Under the pieces are notes generated by a model. The model saw only the letters and a program-made list of their open reading frames with translations. It was not told where the DNA came from and made no database searches. Positions 12,223-24,511 of a DNA stretch of 64,000 nucleotides are shown piece by piece. The stretch is from contig NW_020194517.1 in NCBI RefSeq assembly GCF_002865645.1, forward strand, positions 1,922,001-1,986,000, written 5' to 3'. This DNA is from Hyaloscypha bicolor E (Eukaryota > Ascomycota > Leotiomycetes > Helotiales > Hyaloscyphaceae). Numbering within the stretch: the first letter of the stretch is position 1; each line of letters starts with the position of its first letter. Made by a program: the position numbers and the translations under genes.

Positions 12223-13606
12223 CTACTCCTTGTCATGACCTCTGGACTGGGATCCTTTCTGTAGAACAATAGAAGATCCAGGAGCTCGAATGAAAGAGAC
12301 ACTAGAGAACAATCTCCAAACGTTTCCAATGACTCCTGATTTGGAATTCATGCCAAGAACACCCAGCTCCAGGTGGTTGCTCCGTTCAAATCGAGCCTCC
12401 AATTCGTCTGAGGTGAACTGTGCCTTGCTGATTGGGTTAGCGAAAGTTAGCTCTGCTTCCTCAACTTTGTTGAATTTGATGTGAACGATCAGTGCTGGAG
12501 AGCTGATAACCAATATCAGGAATTCTTCTTGTTCATCTTCAAAGGCGACTTGAACATTCGGCTCTGCGATGATTGCTTCACGCGATAAGACTGGATCGGT
12601 GGGAAGCTTGAGGTGAGGCAAGACTTTGATTGATAACGCATCACTCGGATACCGTCGAGCATCATTGCTGGCCTCGCCGTCAGGTAAGATGGGACCGGGT
12701 CGCTTTGTCTGAGCACAGTATGCCGTGCAAGATAGGAAGTTTTGGGCCAGTCCTGCGCATATCCTCGTACCATGATACCCGTTGTATGCGGAGTGCCGAG
12801 AGCATGACCGACTTCGGGCAAGAATGCTCCTTGTCCAATGGATCGAGCTTCCCATATGATATCTCATTCATTGTTGTTATTGCTCACATCGTCTCCTGGG
12901 ACAGCAGTGTCAAGCAAGCCGCTTGCAACTTCCTCCAGGAACCTGGGCCAGCTGTAAGTGAGGTGACTTCCGAACATGCCGAGAGAAATCTCGCTGGGGT
13001 TGGAGCAGCCAAGTGCAGCATATCCAAGAATGTTGAGTCTAGGGTAAGACCTGTGACAATTGGATGTAAAGAGGAGGCGAAAGGACTTCTATGCTTCTTC
13101 AATTCTATAGTGAAGTGTTGGTGCAAATCATCCCTTCGCCGGGCTTGCTTGTTTTGTTGAGCAACTTGAGCATCGCGAAGCTCTGCGACCGTTTTGTCTG
13201 ATCGAGTAAGATGGATCTTGACTGTGGAACTCATATGGCTTGCAAGTGAGTCGTAAGAGCCCGACAAGAATTCTCGACTCAATGCCCCCGTTGTCCATTC
13301 CCATCAAGGCGGAAAGATCGACGCTCAAGACCTGTGACACGCATATCCTCGGAAGTGAGAGCTTGCCACATGTAGGCGGTCATGCGAAACTTATTGATGG
13401 CAGCATCCAAGTCCGAATGGGAAGATGAGAACCCCCCCTCGCTTCTGCGTATCGTAATCAATGAGGAGTGGAGAGTACTTGGCGAGCAGGACTGCCAAAT
13501 GAAGTGGGGGAGTTTGGAGAAGAGGAATATAGTTGAGCGTCAGCTCCGTGGAAGCTAACGCTGGCCGTTTTGGAAAAGTTACAAATTGAGTTCGTTGAAT
13601 CCGCAC
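12223..13606 (-). pseudogene. Metallopeptidase pseudogene (PF12044 / yeast YIL108W type)
   Basis: Pieces of one protein appear in changing frames on the minus strand: PPLHLAVLLAKYSPLLID (about 13520), SDLDAAINKFRMTAYMWQAL (about 13400), KIHLTRSDKTVAELRDAQVA (about 13200), LGCSNPSEISLGMFGSHLT and SWPRFLEEV (about 12960), GQGAFLPEVGHALGTPHTTG (about 12790), and a C-terminal part with NFLSCTAYCAQTKRPG. These match, in order, what I know of the fungal putative zinc peptidase family. Lesions: frame changes near 13430, 13300, 13040 and 12745, an in-frame TGA at about 12865, and the zinc motif HEXXH reading PEVGH. It ends near the AT-rich block at 12110. Confidence 0.75.
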
Positions 13607-14200
13607 GAAAGATTAACTAGAGCTTTGAAGCTTCCTTCAGAGACTGGCCAGTTTGGGTTGGGAAGCAGGCGAGCCTAAAGAGTCTCTGGATGTGACATTA
13701 AGGAAGTCTTCATGGGATCCAGTCGAAAGACATTAGCCAATAAGAAGTATTACTCACTATAACGTGGAAGTTATTAGTCAGTTGAGTGGAAAGGCTCCGT
13801 ACTTGGTGGACAGTCTCCTCTCCGGTGACATTGTAGCACGTGATAGTGGATTGGATTGGTACCATCACCTTAAATGACCGGTTTTTTGAGGAAGTAGGAG
13901 AAACAAAGGAAGAGAAGAAGGGAAGGAGACGCGTTATGCAGAATATTTGAGGTGAACTCTGGACCATGTCGAGTCGCGAGTGACAAAATAGGCAGCCAGC
14001 AGCACAGTTGGAGACTGTGCCCAAATAGCGTAAAGTCCCAGGCCCTGTGGTGAATGCGTCTTCGCTTAGCAGTCGGCTCGGGGGTAAAGCCCCCTTTCAG
14101 GCAAAGCACAGAGAGAATTATCAATTTATAACCTCACTTAAAATACTCACAGCGGCAATGGATTGCCTGAAAGCCGACCATACAAATAGCGCTTCACCCA
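13607..14200. other. Intergenic region, nothing recognised
   Basis: Between the 5' side of the metallopeptidase pseudogene and the 3' end of the Hcp-like gene, both on the minus strand. Short frames on the minus strand (13710-14124) carry no motif I recognise. Confidence 0.5.
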
Positions 14201-14889
14201 TTATGCAATTGGAGTCTGCCAGTTGAACAAAGTAGACACAGTACTACCACCCGCTGTTGCGTCAATTTCGAGCTTCTGAAAGACCATCGCGATGGACTCA
14301 ACCATCTGTGTTGATCCAGCCCCATATGAAACGCTCGTCAAGCCTCCGTTTGTGAGTTTCCAGGCGAATGTGGTGGCCAGATTGCCATCTGCGAGTTCAA
14401 AAAAGTTAGTATCCTAAGTCCAAATAAAAGAAGCAGTACCGCATTGGCAAGCCCTACGCTTCCAAACGAGGTATAGCAATACTGACTCGTGGCTGGGTCT
14501 ACAGCAGTGATCGTGGCTTGGAAGATCTCATTCGTTGTCAAGGCTTGCATTAATAGAGGTGAGGACATGTCCATCTCCTTGTACAGCGACACGGGGGTGA
14601 ATGTAGATTTGCCGGTCGGCAACCCTGAGGCAATATCCCGAGGTTCCGAAGCTGAGAAGTTGAAGCCCAGAATTTGGACAACGTTGGTAAGAGAGGTGAC
14701 GTTATTGTGATACAGCTGTCCTTGTTTCATTCCTTTCAATGACACTGTACAGTAGGTGTTTCGTCAACTCAAGTCGACGAATGCGAGGGGGAATAGAGAC
14801 GGCTCACGATAATATTTTGGCGTCGCAGCGGCTAGAACCGCGGGCCACAAGAAACAGAACGAGAGAACAATGCTCAACTTAGAAGGCAT
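14201..14889 (-). CDS. Putative secreted Hcp-like protein (T6SS tube-protein fold)
   Basis: Three exons read as 14808-14889, 14487-14744 and 14201-14388, giving 175 aa. Exon 1 supplies a signal peptide (MPSKLSIVLSFCFLWPAVLA, then AAATP). The mature part follows the Hcp pattern (PF05638/COG3157): LKGMKQGQLYHNNVTSLTN, then FNFSASEPRDIASGLPTGKS, then PVSLYKEMDMSSPLLMQALT, TNEIFQATITAVDPAT, FAWKLTNGGLTSVSYG and VESIAMVFQKLEI. Intron 1 is 63 bp; intron 2 (98 bp, GTCAGT donor, ACTAAC branch) gives the most Hcp-like junction. A 44-bp alternative (14414-14457) would add a loop of 18 residues (193 aa). The mature protein has no Cys. In bacteria Hcp forms hexameric rings and can be an effector or chaperone; the role here is unknown. 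Family assignment rests on pattern recall. Confidence 0.72.
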
Positions 14890-15377
14890 AGCGGATAATG
14901 GAGATTCGGATAGTCAAAAGAGGAAGGTTTTCTTTTCCTCGACCACACCTGGTATTCGAAATAACGAAAGAAGGGCGGACGCCTTTTAAGATTTTTCTGG
15001 TTTGTTCCCTTAACTTTTTAACGCCAAACGCCACATCAATCTCCTGAGCCCGAGACAGTGCAAAGTGGAGGAATCAGCTGTATCCAATCAGCAGCTTGGG
15101 AACTCAGCCACCTTCCTTCAAGCAAAAGCAAGTTTTCGGAGGTAAGCCCAAGGCTGAGAAACCATTAATTATTGGATACATCTAAACGAAGGAATATTCC
15201 AAGCGAGAAATAATTGGACCACGAAAGAAAATGGTTCATTGGAGTCAGTTGATTCAGTTGTCTTAGTGGTAAAAATATACGAACCTCGAGTCCCTCGACT
15301 GCGGCCAATCAGGAGACTCAAGGCCTTCTGACTTCTCATGGCCGGGATTTCTTACCATTATAGGTTCCTTGTCAAGG
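14890..15377. other. Promoter side of the Hcp-like gene up to the transposon
   Basis: 488 bp with no gene seen. It should contain the promoter of the minus-strand Hcp-like gene. The right edge is the TA target site (15378-15379) of the DNA transposon. Confidence 0.5.
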
Positions 15378-15379
15378 TA

Positions 15380-18300
15380 CAGTCGGTCCGATCCAAAAGC
15401 GACAAAAAAAAAAAAAAAACCACTATAATACTAATTAATATAAATCGTATTAATTAAAACTATACTATATACTATAGGAATTAATTCTATATTCTCAAAA
15501 TTATAATATCTTTATTATTAAGGAAGTTATAATATACGCAATTAAGCGAGCAAATATTTTTGCGTTTTATATAGTCGTTTTTTTACTTTGGTTATTACGT
15601 AACTGCCCCCCTTAGTTAATTGCTCTTCTATAATTATATTAATATCTTAATAACCATAAACTCAATTTAGTGCCTCTTTTATATACTTCTAATAGCTACT
15701 TCTATAAGCCTTCAGAAATACAAGCAAGCTAATTCGACTCTTGATTTAATTATAGTTCTTACTATAGCTAAAGAAGCTGCAATCCAAGTATCTATTAATA
15801 AACGGTATAGGAAACCCTCTAATATAGAGGACGATTCTAATAAATCAGATATTAAATAAAATAACGAAGTAGAGCTTGAAGATTTGACTCTCTTTTAGGC
15901 TTAGCGAAAGCTTATTATTAGTAGTAATGAGACGATTATTTTGGAGAAGCCTATATTCGTATAGCGAGAGCAAAGACTTATAGAGCAGGCTAGTAAGTTT
16001 CTTATCTTATTTTATTATTTTTATATTATAATATAAGTATACTAATATTATTTCTAGCTTCCAGAGGCTTATATATTCCCAAATTAATAAAGGAATTAGT
16101 AAAGCCATTAAGAACTTAATAAAAACATATATATAATTAGAGAGTAAAAGATACTCAAGTTATAGAATAATCTAGTTGGCTTAAGACCCCTATAATTATA
16201 CTATCTTTTAAATAAAAGAAACTATAATTCGATATTATTAGGAGGTTAATTAATATCCCTAGGAATATGTAATTAAGGGAAGAATAAAGGCTTAAAGATA
16301 AAGATAATAGAATAAACGAGCTACTTTTGGATACTCTTATTAGAAACGCTTGCGGAGATAATAAAGCTCTAGATATACGAATAACTTACCAAGAAGTCCT
16401 TAATAATATGGATATTAAGCTAGCTCAAACCAAAGAGCTATATACTTTATATATAATTACTAATTTATACTTACTCCGGTAATATACCTAATAGCTTCTA
16501 AAGCTAGGGCAATATTAACTTGGAAGAATTAATATATTACTCTTAGTAGCTTCTAGTAATTACTACTTAAATAACAGAAAGATACTAGCTCGGCGAATTA
16601 GAGAGCTATTTAATTACTATTAATAGTGGTATGGTATTTCCCAAGAAACTAGGGGTAGTAAAAGAGAGAATACCTCTTATCTAGATAACGAGGATATTTT
16701 TTTAGCCTGCCGTATTTAGTTAATTAATTAAGAGCTTGGAATAATATTACTAAATAATTTCCTAAATACTATTAATTAGGAGATTTTACCTCGATTATTA
16801 TTAATAATAGAAAAGCCTATTACTTATAGTATAGCTTACTTATGGCTCCCTAGGCTCGGCTTTTATTATTATAAGACTAAGAAAGGACTTTATATAAATG
16901 AATATAAATGCCCTAATATAATTGAGTATTATTAAGAGGTATTTTTATCCTTAATAAAGGAGCTTTTATTATATATAATTTAATATAAGGAGGATAAAGC
17001 TAGTATATAATATATGATTTAATCTTTACTTCTAATTAAAGTTTAGGTATATATAATATACTTCTATAATAAGAGCTGTTTCTATAGATTTGACTATAAA
17101 AAGAGCCTCTGGCTAGTAGATAATTAGCAAAAAATGCCCGGAAAGAGTAAAGGGAGGCTAATTTACGATTCTGAATTTATAGGCCCTAAGGGGCGTATTA
17201 GAGTACTAAATAATAAAGGCATTTTTATCCCGGACGATCCTAATTTAAATACCCGTTAAATTATATATCCAGGCTCAAATAGGGACCCCTGGTGGGATAT
17301 AAAACAGCTACTAGTACAGATTACTAGGATACTCAATATATTTAAATAGAAGTACCCAAACTATATAGCTATTCTAATATTTAATTAGTCTTCTATATAC
17401 GCTTCGTATAGCAAAGGTATACTAAACGCCTTTGGTATAAATAAGGGATTAGGGGGGGTTAAAAAGGATAATATTAAGGCCTATAGAAGGAATATATACT
17501 TTCCACCAGAGTATATAATTCCGGGGTTATAGGGCACTATTCAAGTCCTTTGGCAACTTAATTCGAATAGAGAAAGAGAGCCTAAGGGCGTGGAACAGAT
17601 TCTTATTAAGCGAGGTTATAATATCCCTGGCTTAAGATTTAAGTATTCAAAGAATACTAAGTATACTATATTCCTTGAATACCCTCCCGCTATCGAACAA
17701 ATATACTATTTAGCTCATATACTATTGAATTACCAAGACTTCTTTAAAGAGAAGTCCCAAGTTAAAGAGCTTATTACAGATCGGGGATATAAGGCTGTAT
17801 TTTTACCGAAGTTTCACTGCGAAATCAACCTAATCGAGATATACTGGGGGTATAGCAAAACTCGATATTATTAAGTAAAGAAGACTAGCTTCCCAGATAC
17901 CAAGATTAAGGTAGTAGAGGCACTTGAAGCTTGTTCGATTAAGACTATACGGAGGTTTTGCAACCGTACGTTCTGCTAGATGGATATATATCGGAAGGAA
18001 TTAAGTATTAAACAAGCTACTTGGTATGTACGGAAGCAAAAACGCTATAGAACGATATCTAAAAAGGTAATAGATAAATAGGATAATATACAAAAGTAAG
18101 GGAAAGAAGGTAGCTAAGTAATAAGTAAGGTTTATGGATTTAGTTTGGCCAAAAATTAGCTTAAAACCTGTATAATTAGGGACCTACTATATATATAATA
18201 TATATAGTACCAGAAAAAGCTATATTTAGTATTTAGGAAGGCTTACTTGAGCTTATAGGGCTTAATTATTATTATTATATTAATAATAAGGCTAGTGAGA

Positions 18301-18583
18301 TGCCGCGATCTCTCCCTGAAGCCCGGGCTCACGTGACCTTAGCAAGCAAATATTTTTGCGTTTTGTATAGGGAAAAATCAAAAAAGTAAAAAGGGTCCGT
18401 GTACTTTAAGCCTTGATTATTAATGAACTACAAATTATATTAAAAATCTAATTAATAGGTATTTTTCGCCTGGTTCTATTCTATAATCGTATTACTTAGT
18501 ATAAATTAATTAGGGTTGTGGTTAAAAAGTTATTATGGGCGTAAAAGAGCGACCGTTTTGTCGCTTTTGGATCGGACCGACTG
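15380..18583 (+). mobile_element. RIP-degraded Tc1/mariner-like DNA transposon, complete ends
   Basis: A 3,204-bp element with perfect 28-bp terminal inverted repeats (15380-15407 and 18556-18583; outermost bases CAGTCGGTCCGATCCAAAAG), flanked by TA on both sides (15378-15379, 18584-18585). The interior is very AT-rich and full of stops. Transposase remains are readable on the plus strand: IFN*SSIYASYS (about 17380), where related elements read FD-Q-SS, i.e. D to N and Q to stop by G-to-A/C-to-T change, and FLPKFHCEINLIEIYWGYSK (about 17805-17865), the last DDE acidic block of a transposase family common in fungi. RRFCNRTFC follows. The element is intact at its ends but cannot encode a working enzyme. 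Confidence 0.9.
17590..17874 (+). pseudogene. Transposase C-terminal fragment
   Basis: The longest surviving reading frame in the transposon (94 codons). It carries the block DRGYKAVFLPKFHCEINLIE and ends at a TAA right after GYSKTRYY; homologous sequence continues in the same frame past that stop (VVEALEACSIKTIRRFCN). It is a remnant of the DDE endonuclease domain. Confidence 0.8.
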
Positions 18584-18671
18584 TATGGAAGAATTCTGGT
18601 TCGAATTTTCATAAAATCAGCGAACTTATTAAAAACACATTAGTGTAATAAATTTCATTTTCCGTGCTATG

Positions 18672-21600
18672 CTACCTATCAAGAGCCTGGCTCTGACACA
18701 TTTGCCAATACCTACCTTTCATCCCTAGTAGTTCTTTGTGAGTCCCCTTCTCAACTACTCTCCCTTCACCCATCACAAAAATGATATCCGCATTCTGAAC
18801 AGTTGAAAGTCTATGTGCAACCATAATTCTCGTCATCCCTGTCGTTCTCTGTTCGAAGGCTTCCATGACCTCCTTCTCGGTCTCTGAGTCTAGATTTGAC
18901 GTCGCTTCATCAAGCAGCAGCAACCTTGGATTCCTGATAAGCGCTCTGGCAATTGCTATCCGTTGTTTCTGACCCTAAGGTGGTGATAAGCATGTGATAT
19001 GGAGAATTTGGTGGGATATGGGTTGGCAGGGAACGACAATGATGATAGAGAAGGTCGAACCTACCCCAGATAATGCCAAGCCTTTAGCACCCACAGCAGT
19101 CTCATATCCTTCAGGCAATGAAACTATATAATCGTGTATTCTTGCCGCACGACAAGCTGAGTGCACCCTTGCCTCCAATTCCACCTTCGCTTTGCTTGAG
19201 CATGATTCACAAGATGAAAAGGGTGCTGATGGGATGCCGAGCAAAATATTCTCACATATCGTTCCGGATATCAAGCCAGCCTCTTGAGCAACGAGGGATA
19301 TGTTGGAACGATAGGAAGAAAGTGGCTCTTTACCGATCTCACGACCGCTGGAAAGAATATTGCCTCGTTGCGGTGTGTAAAACCGTTCAAGCAGTGATAT
19401 TATGCTTGTTTTTCCACATCCTGCATTAGGTTAGCACCATATTAGCGAAAGCTTTGACAATGAAAAGATATGCATGAGGAGAAAAAATGTGGATGGATAC
19501 CAGATGGACCGACTATAGCAGCAAATTGGCCAGCTTCGATCTGTTCCGCCTCATGTTAGTCGATTAAGTCTTCTTTATAAATCGATCCAAGCTTACACTC
19601 ATGTTGAGTTGTTCTAACACAGCAACATCTCTGGTGGGATACTTGAAGGAAACATTGCTGAATTCAATAGTCACCCCGAGAGCCTTTTCACTGTCGAGTG
19701 GAAGTTCTTCTGCAATGGAAGTGGTGTCATCTTCAATAGATGGGCGCATATTTCGGACTCGGTTTGCCGCTGCAAAGGCTGAAGCTATATCTAAGATGTA
19801 AAAATTGTGTCAGTGAACATCCATTTAGAGCAAAAGATGGAAGGAAAGATAAACAAACTAGGACCAAAGCTCAATGACTGTCCAGCGCTGGTACTCCCCT
19901 GCACGACTGCCAGATAGACAACCACTAGAATTCTAATTAGAATGTATTTCTTTCCATTGCAAAAAGGAGAAGGGTCTTACGGTAATTGAATGGAGTATAC
20001 TCGTGACCTGAGAGGAGTAGTCCTCCGTACCTAGAAGATTTTTAGTCTTCTTCCAAGGAAAGATTCCAGTTGGAAACCTACCACAAAATAAACGCCATAC
20101 ACAGAATCGAAATGCTATCGCTCAAGGAGAAAACAAAACAAGACCACCTCGCTTTCTTCAAAGCATTCTTAGCGTGGTTTTCCAATAGTTCTTCGAATCT
20201 TCGACAAATTGTCCCCTCAAGTGTGAGACTAGAAACAGTTCTAATAGCTCCAATAGCCTCTGTAGCAAATTTGCTGCTCTCAGCAAAGACCGCATGGTTC
20301 ATGCTCTCAAATTCCACCTCGTAGCGAATTCGGAGGTACCCCGAAAACAAGATAATGGGCATAGTTATGCAAATTGCCAGCAGAGTAAGCTTCCAGCCAA
20401 AATACAGCGATAGGGCGATTGAGCCCACAATGTTAAAAAGAGCGATGAGAACAATTGCCATGTTGCTTCCGAGGAGTTGTTGCAATTGAATGGGATCGCC
20501 AATCATCAAGGAGGTTAAAGCTCCGACCGAATTCTCCTCTTGATCATAGTACGGAATTTGCTTAGCAAGAGTATTTTGGAAATACTCCTTTCGATAATTT
20601 GCTGTTATTTGCTAAACGTTGGAGTGTTAGCATTTAAGAACATGGATGGGTATGCGAAAAGGGGCTTCGCTAAGCGAGAATTGCGCTGCCGAATAGTGGC
20701 TCGTAAATTTACGAAGGAGACAATGTTGGAGGACCATCCCAAGACAGTGTGACTGATTGCGACCCCGACAGCTAGGAAGACGAATATAAGACACCAGAAA
20801 TTGGTCTGATCTTGGAGTGCTTGTCCCCAGAGATTGAACAAGGAGATCAATCTTGCGAAGAGGATGGCATGGAAGGGGAACGAAACTGAGTATCGAGTCA
20901 GCTTGTATTACTAGTGCGTCATTTGGAGAGACGAACCACCAACACCCAAAGCACCGAAAACCATCAAGCCGTAGCATTTCCACTGGAACTTTTGTTCCCA
21001 GAGAAAGAGTGCAAAGCTTCCGGATTTTGAATCATGTGAAAAACTTTCGGAGCTTGGAACTGCTTCGTGCTGCTCTCTGAACCTTTCTTCCTCCCTTCGA
21101 TATCCATTCTGCTTCTCAGGATCTAAGAGGGTATTAATTTCCGGGGTGTCATCACCCAGAGAAAGCTTCTGGGCATGCGCAAGTCCCCAATACGTGCCCT
21201 CTGTGTCAGCAAACAGTTCCTCATGGGTTCCTTGTTGCACCACCTTACCCTTCTTCAACACGACTATATTATCCGCTTTCCTGATAGTTGAAAGGCGATG
21301 AGCAATCATAATCGTGGTCCTATTTTTGGAAATTCGATCTAAAGCTGCTTGCACGATTCGTTCGCTACGGATATCGACGGCGCTGGTGGCTTCGTCAAGT
21401 ATCAAGATACGGGGTTGTTTAACGATACTTCGAGCGATTGCTACTCTCTGACGCTGACCAGCACTCAACTTTATTCCTGCGTCTCCAATTACTGTATTAT
21501 ATCCCTGCTTTTGAATCAGCTCCCAACCTCATGTGGCGCCAGGAAGAAGGCGGAAAATTGACGAACTTCAGGGAGCCGAGAAATAAACTCATCGGCAAAA

Positions 21601-23652
21601 GCTTCCCTGCAGGCTCGTTCAACCAACTTCCTCTTTTGCTTTTCGGTTCCATGTTCCCACTTAGTGCCTACCAACCCGTATTCCACATTCTTCGATATTG
21701 TGTCGTTGAAGAGGAAAGGCTCTTGTTGAACAAGTCCAATTTGAGATCTCCATGACTTGAGATCTATTTCGCGCAAATTCCGATTGCCCACTGTGATAGT
21801 ACCGGACCTGAAGAACAGTGTCTAATTTCAATCATCAGCCAGACTTCCCCCTTTCTTGGTTTAGCTTACAATAGCATTATCAGTCAAATTTCCATCAAGC
21901 TCGTACCATCTCTCGAGCAATCCTACAATCGTACTTTTTCCCGAACCAGAAGGACCAACGATAGCTGTGACCTTTCGAGCAGAAAACCGGAGGGTTAGAT
22001 TATCTAGGACCTTCAGGTCGTATCTTGCTGGATAAACAAAATCGACATTCTGAAATATGATGTCTTCAGAAGATGCATTCATTTCCTCAATGCCTTTTGT
22101 TGGGGGTTTCGGGGCATCGATGATAGTAAACAGAATGCTAGCTGCACCGGCAGCATGTGCAGCTGAGGTCACAGGACCAGCGATTCCTCCGATGGACATC
22201 ACGATTGTCATGATGGATGTAAGTATACTGTTTGGGGTCAAAGTTACGCTTCAAGTCATGCGGTCAAGAAGAAGTACTCACATCATGATAATTGTGACGC
22301 TGGGTATCTGCAATGCCAGATATAGTTTTACGGCGTACCAAAATGAAAGGGCAAATGTACTGTGCTTGTGAGTCAATTAAAATCTTGCTTGACAGCAAGA
22401 AAGTTTAGTACTCACGTGTGAACGGCGAAGAAAACTGTACGTAGGTCAGATTAAGCATTTCGGAAGTCAAGAACGCCTGAATGAAGTGTTCACGCACCTG
22501 GTGCCTGCTGAATTGCAACCAAAGGTGAGAGCAGGAAACCTCTCCGTCGTGACTCTTCTACCCAGCCAGTATACTTCTTTGCCATTTTCTCTTCTGCCCC
22601 ACAAGCAGCCACCATCCTAATGGATTCAAATACTTCGTTCGCAATGGATGCACTCATTCTATCAGCATCCTCTACTTCCTTTAACCTCTTTACTAAAAAT
22701 GGGATAGTGAAGCAATAAAACACCATAACAAACACCAACCCACTGCTCGTGACAAGAGTAAGCTGCCAATTATAGTAAAATGCTACGATTAGAGCGGTAA
22801 CGACAAGTGACACGGATTGAAGAAACATGGACAGTTTCTCCGATATCCCAACTTGGAGAATGTTGGTTGTAGTAGTAATTATTGCTGCTGTCTGCCCTGG
22901 AGGAAGCGTGTCGAGAACAGAGATGGGTTGGTTGAAAAGCGCTCGGAGGTATGCTAGACGCATGGATGCTGAGATCCGAGTACTGGCGATCCGAAAGCCT
23001 AGCTGCCATAGTGTTAGTATCCCGATGTTCAAATCCATCTTGGAATGAGTACAATTCCAACATAGCCTAGAAGAATTCGACCGATGAAGAGGTAGAGCAT
23101 GTATAATCTGGATATTTCTCAGTGCTCGATTAAGAGGTTTTCGGCCTGGCAGCCTACACATATTTATTTATGATTTGCATGAACATGTCTGGTGACACGC
23201 CTGAGGCTGGGTTGTAAAGTGCACTGAAAACTCCAACAAGCTCACCTAAAAAGTCAGAGACTAGCGACTTTGGACCATGATTGAGCTTACCAAACAAGAC
23301 ATTCATAAGTGGAAGTGAGATGCCGGTACACAGAGACGCTATCGCGGAAGTGATAAGAAGCAGTTTATTATTTTTGGTAGAATAGGAAAATATTCTCTGC
23401 TTTTTCCGTTAACGCTGGCCCGGAAGCCTAATGTTCACCACTCACTAAAAAGTGAGAGACAGTTATCTTGAACTCGGCAATGTTTGAAGACTTCTGGGGC
23501 TCTGCTTCTGGTGTGTCTTCTGTCCTTTCGCCCTCCTCGGAGGTAGTCTCTCCCATCAGTAGGGGCGCATTATCCGAGGTCGCCCATTCATTCGGGGAAG
23601 TTGGAGAAGTTGGAGAACCAGCCGAACCCAAATTTTCGTACTTCGCTGACAT
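18672..23652 (-). CDS. ABCB-type (MDR-like) full ABC exporter
   Basis: ATP-driven exporter with TMD-NBD-TMD-NBD layout, broken by many small introns (at least 12). Start chosen at 23652 ([10 protein letters not shown]). Reading down: acidic N-tail, TM1 region ([20 protein letters not shown]), [16 protein letters not shown]1 with Walker [10 protein letters not shown] (about 21940), signature LSAGQ (about 21465) and Walker B ILILDEAT, then TMD2 (about 20960-20030), then NBD2 with Walker A GPSG/CGKTS split by an intron at about 19435-19512, signature LSG/GQ split by an intron ending at about 18977, and Walker B LLLLDEAT. It ends QALDR, stop 18672-18674. Both ATP sites look complete. The gene lies next to a hydrolase and an HR-PKS, so export of the cluster product or self-protection is inferred. 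Confidence 0.9.
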
Positions 23653-24172
23653 ACTTGATTCCTTGGAGTTGCTGCTAGGTACTGGACGTGTAGTGAGGTC
23701 GAAACTTCTTCCAATCTGGCTTCTCAATACCACGCGATAATTTGTGAAGTCGGTGTTTCTCACCCATTCAAGTGCTACAGTTAAGCCACACAGAGGTTCG
23801 CCAGGGACTGCGCTGCATGGACCTCATCCCGGCAAACTTGGCTTTGCGGATGTTTGTGCGCTGTGCATCAGATCAGCACTACATGTTTCAATCTCATCAT
23901 GAACGTTTGTTAGCGTCATATTTTGTGATCGACTCCGCCTAAAACAGCGGAGGAACACTTGCCAAGTAGTCGTTTTTGGGTCGAGGGTGAGGTCCGGGAG
24001 GCTTGGACCAGAATCACCAGATAGCTCCACAGTTGATTGACTCACTGTGTATCATGTCTGGAGTGGAATCACCCTGTTAGAAAGATTTTTTTGCGAGTGT
24101 TCGGACCTTGGAGCTAGAGAATTGAATTGAAACCTAGCACGAAGCAGGACTCAATATCATCAGTGTGTCAAA
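23653..24172. other. 5' region of the ABC exporter
   Basis: Contains the exporter promoter. A 73-codon minus-strand frame (23824-24045, MSQSTVELSGDSG) has no recognisable domain; it could be a 5' UTR frame or an upstream exon, but I cannot support either. Confidence 0.4.
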
Positions 24173-24217
24173 TGAATAGATTAGATTAGAATACTGGCTA
24201 GTAATCTAATCTATTCA
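24173..24217. repeat. Perfect short hairpin (16-bp arms)
   Basis: TGAATAGATTAGATTA (24173-24188) is followed by a 13-base spacer and its exact reverse complement (24202-24217). Confidence 0.85.
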
Positions 24218-24262
24218 TCAAAAATACCCACTAATTATATTCTCATCAGATTCTAATTAAGG

Positions 24263-24511
24263 TAATCATGAATACTCATGAATACTTTGATTACTATACA
24301 CGTGACTGTTGCACGTGATATACTAACCTAATTAGGTATGGCTCCCGATCTAGCATCGTCTTTGCAAGGCTTTCGACCCACTACTCCGTAATTAGGCAGC
24401 GAGGTGGCGCTAAGGCGACACTAGAGCGGGATCTCTACTTAATTAGGCTAGCGTATCACGTGCCATAGTCACGTGCAGAGTAATCAAAGTATTCATGAAT
24501 ATTCATGATTA
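24263..24511. repeat. MITE-like inverted repeat with paired CACGTG sites
   Basis: Two arms of about 77 bp (24263-24340 and 24435-24511) are near-complementary and start/end with TAATCATGAATA. Each arm holds two CACGTG palindromes (24299, 24312 and 24457, 24470). A partial third copy of the outer motif lies at about 24574-24615, followed by another CACGTG at 24633. Looks like a miniature inverted-repeat transposon between exporter and hydrolase genes. Confidence 0.7.

Noticed and set aside
14338..14745. Single-exon 135-aa version of the Hcp-like gene
   Set aside because: Its C-terminus reads through an intron and loses the KLTNGGLTSV block, and it lacks the signal peptide supplied by exon 1.
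23824..24045. 73-codon minus-strand frame as first exon of the ABC exporter
   Set aside because: No clear splice link to [10 protein letters not shown] and no family support; left as unresolved 5' region.
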